Assembly (NCBI RefSeq): GCF_030269925.1
Contig: NC_085107.1
Coordinates: 18,230,001 to 18,294,000 of the forward strand
Source of the DNA: Bombyx mori
Lineage: Eukaryota > Arthropoda > Insecta > Lepidoptera > Bombycidae
Direction: 5' to 3'
Length of the DNA stretch: 64,000 bases
Below, in pieces: positions 33,301-45,300 of this stretch; position 1 is the stretch's first letter; each line of letters begins with the position of its first letter. The notes beneath the pieces were generated by a model, which did not search any database, was not told the origin of the DNA, and saw nothing but the letters and a program-made list of their open reading frames with translations. A program made the translations under genes and the position numbers.

Positions 33301-36300
33301 TGAGCTTATGGCCCACCTAGTGTTAAGTGGTTACCGGAGCCCGTAGACATCTACAACGTAAATGCGCCACACACCTTGGGATATAGTTCTAAGGTCTCAG
33401 TATAGTCACAACGGCTGCTCCACCCTTCAAGCCGAAACGCATTACTGCTTCACGGCAGAAATAGGCAGGGTGGTGGTACCTACCCTTGCGGACTCACAAT
33501 AGGTCCTACCACCAGTAATTACGCAAATAATTTTCCATGTTTGATTTTTTTATTACACGATGTTATTACTTCACCGTGAAAGTCAATCGTAAACATTTAT
33601 TGTAGGTTGTAGATGCTGTTGAAACATCCTACATGGCAGAAAGATAGCACTACATAGTCCTGGATATATTTCTAATTCTGCTCAGACGTGCCACTTTACC
33701 TACATTGCACTGCGGATCGCACCTATTTATGAATTGGGCTAAGCGTTGAATAGTTTTTTCCGTTTCAACGTAAAAAGAACATTTTTATATATTCAGTGGA
33801 AAAAAAAACGATTTTTCATTGGCGTTAATTTATTTAACTGCACAGAAATTACCGAAAAATGTTCCAAAAGCAATAAGAACTTTATTTAACTTTATTTATC
33901 TGCTTGTATAGTTAACTTATATAGTACATATGTAATCATTTTCATTTCACCACCAAAATTCTTTCTTAATACCTATTCGAGTCATAAATTTTATTCCTAA
34001 TTCCTTTCAAAAATATGCTAGTCTTTCCTTTTCTTAGGTACAGAGATACGCGAATTGAGAAAAAATTTTTAGTATCTGTTACAATTGTTTCATCATTATC
34101 ATGAAACATCGATCTTAGTAAAATTAAGTCGCCGTGGCCTAAAAGATAAGTCGTTCGGTGCATTCGTATCTAGAGATGCAACTGTGTTCGAATCCCGCAG
34201 GCAAGTATCAATTTTTCTAATGAAATAAGTACCTAACCAATGTTGACGATTGACTTTCACGGTGAAGGAATAAAATCGTGTAATAAAAATTACTGGTGGT
34301 AGGAAGTCTTGTAATTCCGAAGGGGTGGGTAGCACCGTCGTAGGCAACACCGTAATGTCTATTTCTGCCGTGAAGCAGTAATGCGTTTCGATTTAAAAAG
34401 TGGGGCAGCCATTGTACTGTATAAACTTAGAACTTTAGAACTCATACCTCAAGGTAGGTGGCAGAATTTACGTTGTAGATGTCAATGGGCTTCGGTAACC
34501 ACTTAACACTAGGTAGGCCGTGAGCTCGTCCACCCATCTAAGCCACAAAAAATAAAAATAAAAATTTCGATAGTCGAAACTTTTCTCTGAAGTATCGCAT
34601 CGTGAGCATCATAAGTAACTAGTCAGGTCATGAGTATTGTCACACAGTAAAAACTTTTCTTTTAGAATGCTGGCCACAAAAAAGTTTATTGAATTCGAAT
34701 TTCGAATTGTTCATGAAAATAAAAATGTATACTTTTAGAATTTTACTCATTTTTAAAATATGGAGTGGACGCTTAAAGAAGACCGTGTTGCAGTTATTGC
34801 GTTGCATCGTTGCGGTTACGCGCCAATTCAAATTTTTAACATACTGAATAATTTTAATATAATCAAAAGATTCGTTTATCGTACCATCAAACGATACAAT
34901 GAAGACTCTAGTGTAGATGACATGTCAAGAAGTGGTTGCCCTCGGTCTGTTAGGATTCCAGCAGTGATAAAAGCTGTGAAGGCGCGAATTCAAAGAAATC
35001 CCAAACGTAAGCAGAAACTGTTGGCCCTTCAGATGGGGTTAAGTAGAACCACGGTGAAAAGGGTGTTAAATGAAGACTTAGGGCTTCGGGCATATCGAAG
35101 AAAAACAGGACATTGTATGAATGCTCGTCTAATGGACCTGAGACTGAAGAGATGCCGCGCTTTGTTGAAGCGGTACGCGGGAAAAAATATCGGGAAATTC
35201 TTTTTTCGGATGAAAAAATTTTTACCGTAGAAGAGAGCTACAACAAACAAAATGATAAGGTGTACGCACACAGTAATGAAGAAGCGAGCAACCGTATTCC
35301 GCGTGTCCAACGAGGTCATTTTCCATCCTCGCTCATGGTATGGTTGGGAGTTTCTTATTGGGGCTTAACAGAGGTACATTTTTGTGAGAAAGGTGTAAAA
35401 ACGAATGCAATTGTGTATCAAAATACAGTCCTGACGAACCTTGTGGAACCTGTTTCTCATACCATGTTCAATAACAGGCACTGGGTATTCCAACAAGATT
35501 CGGCGCCAGCTCATAGAGCGAAGAGCACACGAGACTGGCTGGCGGCCCGTGAAATCGACTTCATCCGGCACGAAGACTGGCCCTCCTCTAGTCCAGATTT
35601 GAATCCGTTAGATTACAAGATATGGCAACACTTGGAGGAAAAGGCGTGCTCAAAGCCTCATCCCAATTTGGAGTCACTCAAGACATCCTTGATTAAGGCA
35701 GCCGCCGATATTGACATGGACCTCGTTCGTGCTGCGATAGACGACTGGCCGCGCAGATTGAAGGCCTGTATTCAAAATTACGGAGGTCATTTTGAATAAA
35801 CTTTAGTGTCATAGGAATCTATGTTTTGTTAAGTTCATTTTGGTATATGAATGGTTACATAATGAATAAACTTGTTTCAATTATTTTACATTAAACATGT
35901 GACAGAATTTATGACCTGATTGGTATAATAGGCACATGCCCAATAAGAAGTAAGTAAGCCAGATAGTCCATTCACATTATTAGTGAAATTCATTTTATAT
36001 TCAAATATCTATTTAGACTAGGTATATCTAGGTACTAGGTAATAGGTTTATAGATAAACCAAATACCACATACAATAATGGTACAACTTGGAATGTATCC
36101 ATTCATATTCATCAAAGGGAGGCTACAAGCTCATGATCTGAAACGGATACCGGGGCCCGTAGACAGTGTAACATGAATACCGTAGCTCATCTCGAGAGAG
36201 AACTAAATGCCTGACAATTGACCTTTTGATCGAAACATCTCATTACAGAGAGTGCTACCGACCCACAATGCACACAGGTGTTCTTCATTTATTGTTCTCA

Positions 36301-39300
36301 ATTCTATCTCAACATAGATATATAACGTATAGATAACAAGATAATTGTTAAGAGATAAAAGACAAAAACAAGTAAGAACTATTTATTCAGAACACGGCAC
36401 TCTTGAAAGTAGTTAATATAGGATATAAGGCAAAATTTCAAATTTCTATATGTTCTTTAACAATATTTCTATACCTTCGATGTTAGTGAATCCGTGTCAC
36501 ACAATTTACTCCTACCATATACAGTGAGCAGTTGAAAACGTTCTGCACTGGTCATTTAAATAGACGATAGGCGGCTTAACTTCATCGTTTCGCAGAAGTC
36601 AAGCACAAACTTTGGCTCCAAGTCTTAGAATGTCCTCATATGCCTTAAGTCGTCGTGGCTTAAAGGATAAGACGTCCGGTGTATTCGTATCTAGCGATGC
36701 AACGGTGTTCGAATCCGGCAGGCGGGTACCAATTTTTTTGTAATGAAATACATACTTAACAAATGTTCACGATTGACTTCCACGGTGAAGCAATAACATC
36801 GTGTAATAAAAATCAAACCCGCAAAATTATAATTTGTTTGCGTAATTACTGGTGGTAGGACCTCTTGTAAGTCCGCACGTGTAGGTACTATCATCCTGCC
36901 TATTTTAGCCGTGAAGCAGTAATGCGTTTCGGCTTGAAGGTAGGGCAGCTGTCGTTACTATCCTTGAGACCTTAGAACTTGTACCTCAAGGTGGGTGGCG
37001 CATTTACGTTGTGGATGTCTATGGGCTCCAGTAACCACTTAACACCAGGTGGGCTGTGAGCTCGTCCACCCATCTAAGCAATAAAAAAAAAAAAAGAAAA
37101 AGATCATAATAACTTCCTTTTCAAGTATTATGTTTTGAGTGTAAGTACTTTAGCTTCTCTAGAAATTCTGCATCTCCTTCTAGAATTTCTTCTCCTTCTT
37201 TAGCTTAGCTAGAACTAGATCGCTGGCCGTCCCAGTAACATGATGCGATTTTCGATACGATAGTCGTGATTAATTTGAGTATTAAATATTCATATATTTC
37301 TAAAAATTAAGATTATAATAAATACTATATCTTAGGTTTAATATTTTAATGGAACAAAACTAATGGATGTTTTAAAAGTTACCATTTACATACATACATA
37401 AGAGAAACACGTTTAACCGAAATTAATTGCAAAAGCTTATTTAAGTGTTTAATTATTGAATAAAATTAAAATGTTTGATACCTTTTTGGCAATAGTGTTG
37501 ATCGGATTTACAAATGAATTTAACATATTGTGTTTACATTAGTGCCTTTTTTCAAAAATGGTTGTAACATAATTTTTTCATTGATAACTAATTCTAATAT
37601 ACTTTTTCTTTTTACAGAACGAGACAAGTTGCACAAAAGGTTTCAATCGTGCCCAAGCGAAAGGCATAAGTATAGTCCAACTTGGAGAACTGAAGAATAC
37701 TTTTCCTTTCCGCCAGGTTGGGGTGATGACACTTTTGAACAGTTCCAAAGGTACCCTCGAACTTATTCTGCGGAAGCCGAGAGAAGAGCACTACAAGAAA
37801 AGTGGGAGCAGGAAATTCAGCTACGTGATGATATTCGCGAAGTCACCTACCGTGTAGATGAAGCCGGACCTTCTAGCGCAAACACAGAAACCAGGAACAT
37901 CAAAGCTGAACCACGACAACAAAACAACAAAAGTGACTCATCCAAGCCCCAGATAGAATATGAGACTGAAGAACGTCGAAGTGCATCTCCAAAAACATTC
38001 GGAAATCTAAAGAAAATCTTAAAAATCCCATACGGAAGAGATATTGCCAGATCTCAACCAGTTTATACGGGAAGCAGTGATCCTGAGAGTCTGTCGAGCT
38101 TGCCGCAGAGACCCAATACGCCAACATCACCGGCACCAGACTCGGAATCGGCACGCAGAGACAAATCTCGGACTCGGCGGCAAAAACTCAGATTCGCAGA
38201 CGAGGAACATTTTTTTGATTCGCGCCCCCCAAATAAAAACTTAACAAGTTCAGACGCTTTCCAGCGTAATGTTAAGAAGAAAACGAGGAGAAGCGATAGT
38301 AGGAAGAAAGCAAAATTGAAAAATTTACTCGAACTTGATTCTCCAAATTCTTCGGACTCGGAAATCGAGTTCGAGTTCCCAAAAGTCGGAGAAGAACGGG
38401 TGCAAGTCAAAAAGCTTAAAGAGACCAAAACAGAGCTGCCGGACCCCTCGGACTGCGCGGTCACCAAGATGAATAATCTCAATTCAAACGAACGGAAAAT
38501 CATCATTGAATTCTGCCATCTGCTTGAAAAATCTAAGCAATTGTTCAATGGATTAAGGTAAAGTGATATTACTAATGAATCAAATTAGTTTTTTTAATGT
38601 ATTTTATTAATATCTAAATGCTCGCATAAATTATTTGCAAAATTTGTAACTTAATAGCCGCATTCATTCGTGCTGCGTTAGCTCCATAGTGAGTGGTTCG
38701 CGCAGAATCTGATGAAACGGCTTTGACTCTTTAAAAAGACTTCTCCAACCAGCATCATAAAACCATTATCAGGTTGTGCTTCGAGAACAATAAAAGAGCA
38801 TTCTTCTGTGAGACACGTTCTAAGTTAACCTAGATTTATCAAAGAACTAATAAGTATTCCTTTCACCACTGCGCCTCGTGGCAGTTTGTTCTATAATTTA
38901 ATAAATAAACTCTAATTTAAGACGTTGGTTTGTCTCCTGTAAGGCTTTGAACAAAGAGTTATTCCCTCGAGGACTCTTCGAGTTGGCGGCTTTTGTACTA
39001 AAATTTAAATCAGACATTATCGTAGTGGTTTTCAAAAGTACATTCTTTACTTGATTCTGTAAATGTAAACTGCCAACCCTAGAATTATAAAAAAAACTCC
39101 GGCAGTAAAAGTTTCCTTATTGTTACCAAATACATGTATGTATATGGTTTCGCGAGTTTGTGTTTTGACAAAACAACATTCATCTCATTAAAGATGCTCA
39201 CCCCACACTTCAGATATGAGAAACCCAACACCCAAATTACTATCAGCTATTATATATAACGAGTCGATACCTTTTTTTGTACAACTCACTGGTACGTTAT

Positions 39301-42300
39301 GTATTGAAAACATACATAGCTATGCAGATGAAAATGTACGCTGTACGACTGAGAATATCGCTCGCAATACCTAATATAAGAAAAGCTCTTTCACATTTTA
39401 CGGTTCAATATTTTATCATATTATATATAGATACATACCTTTACAGTCCAATCCCATTTTCAGTTGAAAACTGAAGCATACCTAAAAACTTGTTTCTTGT
39501 AATGTCACAAAATCTACACTGAGCCAGCCTTTTATGAATTTCATTTTATTCTACTTCGACCATCTGATATTAGTTAAATAAAAGTAGGGTATCCTTTGAG
39601 CCGAGCTCTTTATACAACAAGTTTATTTTAATTTAACAAAAAAAAAGGTCAAATCAGATAAGTATCCAAATAGATCCAAAATAGTTAAAGAAGTGCAAAT
39701 ATATAGTTTTTTTTTTTTTTTATATTAGTTTACAACTGAGGCGATTCCATGAAACAGCTGCTCATACCCAACTTACAGATTGGAAGCCTCAAGCAATTTT
39801 GAACACAATTAACTTCAACTTACATCTAGTTTTGCGAAAAACGTAAAATAAACGCTTCCTTGCTTTGACTCCAATCCTCTTAAAACGGTTGACGCTCATA
39901 GCTAACAAATTATTAACTTAAGCTAGTGGTCCCCCGCTGAAATTATAAGTAAGACTATTATACTTCTATAACCACAGATTTCGCCAAGACTACACCTTAG
40001 ACAAATATTAATTAAGACAAACAATATTTAATCTATTCTCTATTTGGCAGACTATAAGCAAAGCAAAAAAGTATGCATGCGTGTGTGTGTCAAACACGTA
40101 TCTGTTTTTTTATTGATTTATTGTATTTTATGCATAATTTAAATAAATATTAACATTCTACACTCCTTCTCTATATTCTTTATAAGCGTGGGAAATTTTA
40201 TACTCCTCCGTCAGCGCAATTTTCGGAAAAAACGGGTACAAAGTTTTTGCTTCACGTATTAATATATAGATTACTAGCGGTCCGCTCCCGCTCCGCTCCG
40301 GTCTTTAACAAAAATTTCAACGATATTTTACGTTGTTTTATTTTTTTCAATAAAAGAACACTTATTGCGGCATAACTATAATAGTTGGACATATGCTGTC
40401 GGGACACTGTTTGAAAATAATAACGTGTTCTACAAAGTCGTAGTACATTATTTTATTCTATCATCAATAGTTTTCGTAGGGCACGCGATGTAAAAAATAT
40501 TTTAGGTAATTTTTTTACACCTTGGATTACATTATTGGAGTTTTAGTAAGGATCCTTAATTTTTTTCAAAAAATATGCCTATGTCACTCGGGAATAAATC
40601 GATTCAGTAGTTTCGGAGCCTATTCAATACAAACAAACAAACAAATCTTTCCTCTTTATAATATTAGTATAGACATATATTTCACAATAATAATCGTGGT
40701 GTTTTGCTTGCAAAGGGAGCTCCCGTTGTACGGTCACAAATGCTGGCATCCATATTTCGAACGCACTTTTGACGTATACACGAAACTGTGGAAATATCAG
40801 CAGGAACACAGAGCAATACTTGACACTAGATACGGCCTCAAAAGATGGCAAATCGGAGAAATCGCTTCGAAAATAGGACAACTCTATTATCATTTCTAGT
40901 AAGTGGTCGTATAAATGTGTTTATTGCTTAACATTACGTATGTATTGATTTTCTAATGTATATTTTAATTTTAGTCTCCGCACCAGTGAAACGGCTTATC
41001 TCAGTGAAGCCTGCTCGTTTTACTCTGCAATACGCGGACGAAGTTATTACACGCAAGCTTGTAAGCTTGATAAAAGCGAGCTAGTTGTCAAAAAGTTGCG
41101 GTACTACGCAAGATTTATTGTAGTATGTCTACTGCTTAAGAAGATGAAGCTCGTGATCGAGCTTACTAAAGATCTTGAAATATTAATAAGGGATTATGGG
41201 CAGGCTTACGATCCGGACGACCATCTAGAGTGGGTTATAGTGCTGGACGAAATAAAAGCTTTCATTCAGTTAGAGGTGATCGTATCGGTTGTTCATCCAG
41301 ATAGCTACACGGTGGTTCTCTCGCATAGGTATGTATGCATGCTCGAGAATCGAAAATATTATCTCTTCTACGTTTAATTAACGAACCTTTTCGTCTCAAT
41401 ACTCCGCGATATTATTTTAAGGCTCAACGAATACAACAAAACAACTATAGAGCGTTCGCCAATTATGAATATATACTTGCAAGAAATTATAATAATCGGA
41501 AGTACTGAGGATCAAGCGAAATTTTCGGAATTGTCTTTGGATATGTTCCGGATCTTACAGACCCTGGAACGGGAGACTACTGCTGATCGAGTATCACGAA
41601 ATTATGAAGAATCACATAGAAAACGGCACTTAACAACGCCAAATCTACCAAGAGGTAAGTTTACATTAAGAATAATAGCAGAAAAAAGTATATTGGCTGC
41701 GCATACATATCCTCCTTTTTTTTCTAAAATTCCAATCAATTTTACATAAAACACGTGCAACGTGCCGCATTATGGCATATTTCCAATAAACTTATTTAAT
41801 AAACGTTGGAGTTATTAAAGAGCAACACGTTTTTACTGTGAAACATAAATGCAATGAACGGGCTCTATCCAATCACAAATTGAACAAATCGTAAATCAGA
41901 ATTCCTAGATCTACGTGATAAAGTTACATAATTAAGCTTAAATAATTATTGGAAAGTTGAAATGAAAATCCATGCAAATCAAATATAATATGATAATAAA
42001 TTCAATTTGGGAAAATATGTGTATCCCATGAAAACATTTTAAACTGCGCCGCCAACGTACATCAATTGCTTCTGGCATAACAAAATAACAATATGCGTTA
42101 CTTTAATTGACAACGATGTTTTTAACAATGAAACTTAAATTAATATTTTAAAATAAATCGTAAGATTCGATAAATTCAATAAAACCCTCGAAGCGCAAAT
42201 TCTATTTAAATCGCTTCAAAACAAAAAATTGTTCGATTTTCTACTTTATATCCAAGCAGGAAAATTTCATGCAAATTTGCGATTTGACTGTCTAAATTTA

Positions 42301-45300
42301 ATTCACTGCGCGAGCGAATTTATTCTCATATCAGTTTGTAAATATGAAATCCCCAAAAATAAGTGGCGTTAGATGCTTTTTAAGTTTGCCTATTTCTGCG
42401 GCGAGTGAAAAGCTTATTTGGGATCGTTAATTCGATTAACACAATCAATATTTTAGATTCAGTTGTATCGACTTTGTGGTTGTCGGCTTTGGGAATAAAT
42501 TGCTAGACCGACTCACGGACCAAATCGCCAACGGACTTTGTAAACACCACAACATCTATACCGTCATCCATTTTGAGATGTAAGGTTGAAATCTCAGTTG
42601 TATTGCGCGAGAGCTATCCCACTCAACAAACACGCGCAGTGACGAATACAATTAAAATTTTTATCGAAATCTCATGACGATAAGTAAAAGAGAGATCTGC
42701 CTATCTCGCACTCTTGTTAATAATCTGTTATTTTTACATATATTTTTGTTGACAACACATAATTCATGTTCCAAAAAAAACCATTTAATTGCGATCATCA
42801 TATTTCCATCCTGAACCTTCCAAGGATATTAAGTTTGAATGTAATAGATTCTAAACGAATCTGACCTATAGAATTATATGCAATCTAATAAATAGAATAG
42901 GCTTTCGTGTGCTTCAGAGCGAAATTGATCTTCATCGACTAGGCGAATATGGCCTGACGCGAAATTTTTACGTTCACTACTCTGTACGAAGCGCTTATAG
43001 TATACTGAAAATACATATAGATACGATTAACGACATGCTATTAATTACCCTGGTAAATAAATAGCACGATCGCTTGGCCCAAAAATAGAATTAATTGTAC
43101 TATGAGAACCGGAAAATACATGTATATGAACATACTTTTAATTATATATAGACAGACATAAGCTTTATCATCACACTTTCATCTCATCATCTTTACTGGT
43201 GATAGGACCTCTTGCGAGTCCGTGCGAGTAGGTACCACCACCCTGTCTATTTTTGCCGTGAAGCAGTAATGCATTTCGGTTGGAAGGGTGGGGCAGCCGT
43301 TGTAACTATACTGAAACCTTAGAACTTATATCTCAAGGTGGGTGGCGCATTTACGTTGTAGATGTCTATGGGCTCCAGTAACCACTTAACACCAGGTGGG
43401 CTGCGAGCTCGACCACCCATTTAGGAGAAAAAAAGCCTAATGTTTCCCGATACGTGAATCGAATCTGCGGTCCTCGATCCAGTAGTTAAAGCCCCTACTG
43501 CAGCAGCGAATTGAGCTATCTATTGTTGTTTTATCTGTTTAAAAATTCCGTCTGCATTGTTACAGTAGAAAATGATACCGAACCTGAGGAGAGTACGGTG
43601 CGGGATAACCCGCACAAGTACCTGTTATATCAACCGACTCCGACTCAGGTGCTCACCTACCTGGCTAGTGCTTGTAATGACTTAGCACCCGGAGGTGGTC
43701 TGCTACTTTACATATCCGCCGACGGCCATTTCTCGTCTTCACCAAAAGACGTTATAGAAGGTGAGCTTTCATTTGAAAGAACAACGATAGAGATTGCTGT
43801 AAAAGACATTTATAAAGTTTTGTTAACGTGTATTATATTTAACGTGCATATAAGATTGTTCTAAGAAAAAATAAAAAAAAAGTTTTAAATAATAATAATA
43901 ATAAAAACATTTATTTAATTATTAATAGAAAAAGCATATTAAAGACTACAAAACTCACTCCTATTCAAAAAAAAAAGAATTCAATTGTGTAGTTATTGTA
44001 TGTTTTGTCAGAGTCCCGATCACAATTTATGGTTTTTGGAAAAAAAAAGTTATCTTAATAATTGTTATAGTAGCTTTAATTTATTTAGATACAAAATCAT
44101 AACCGGAAATTCTCAATTTCAAATGCTTCCAATATTAAAATTCTTGTCGTTACTCCTTTGGTGATATTATTATAATTGACGTAATGTAACGTGAGGTTCC
44201 TATTAAAATACACAATTACTTCAATTTCTATTCGACTAACAGAGGGCTATGATCGTGGAGGAGTATTGACATCGTCCAAAACGGAGGTATATCGACAATC
44301 TGACAAAGATCATCACAGAAGTTCACATGGAAAAACAAAGGAGGCGAACTGCCTCTACCCCGCCGATTTATACGCATTTACTAGACGCCCGCTGGTTGTT
44401 ATCGTTGACTCCGATAACTCCGGCGCGTTTCTAAGCGTCGGAGGGAGCTTCGGTCAACCTCTTGTCATCCTAACATCCCCGGTCAAAATGCCTTCAAATT
44501 ATTTGGGTAAGTCAATCATCTCTATGTAATCATCCACGATTCTTATTTTTTATTTATTGCTTATTTGGGTGGACGCGCTCACAGCCCAACTGGTGTTTAG
44601 TGGTTACTGGAACCCATGGACATCTACAACGTAAATGCGCCACCCACCTTGAGATATAAGTTCTAAGGTCTCAGTATAGTTACAACGGCTGCCCCACCCT
44701 TCAAACCGAAACGCATTACTGCTTCACGGCAGAAATAGGCGGGGTGGTGGTACCTATCTCTGCGAACTCACAAGAGATCCTACCACCAGTAATAGCTTCG
44801 CCATAACCAGCTTCGCTAAAATAGCCAAAACATTCGAATCTATCCGTCCGGTCTCACAATCCGGCCGTGAAGTTAATTAACTAATTCACTTACATTAGAC
44901 AGAATTTTAATTCATATTTCGTTTGCCAACAGAACGCAAAAGGCAAGGAAACATGTTTACTTTATTCATGAGTTGTCCTTTTACTGGATTTTCTTTTATC
45001 ACTGAACTTTTCTCTGTCTCATTGAGTCAATGGGAACGATCTCAGCTACACCTTGAGGACTTCATGAACGAATTATCTCAGATCATCCTTAGGGGTCGTG
45101 TTGGTGAGTGTTAAACACGTATTTTCTTATATTTTTCCAATATTTTAATTTATTTATTATTAACCTTGCCTTCATATCAAGTGTTACCGTCAACTACAAT
45201 ATGCAATCAAATTTACTCTCTGCCCACATTTGCGACACGAAAAAGTATATTTTTTGTAATAGCAGAACCTTGAAATGCGTATTAAAAATTCAAACTTTCT

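Noticed and set aside
36648..36730. tRNA gene in the Bm1 heads (also 34128 and 2780-2855)
   Set aside because: Only A/B-box-like words remain, with no cloverleaf or anticodon stem, and each is followed by the SINE body.
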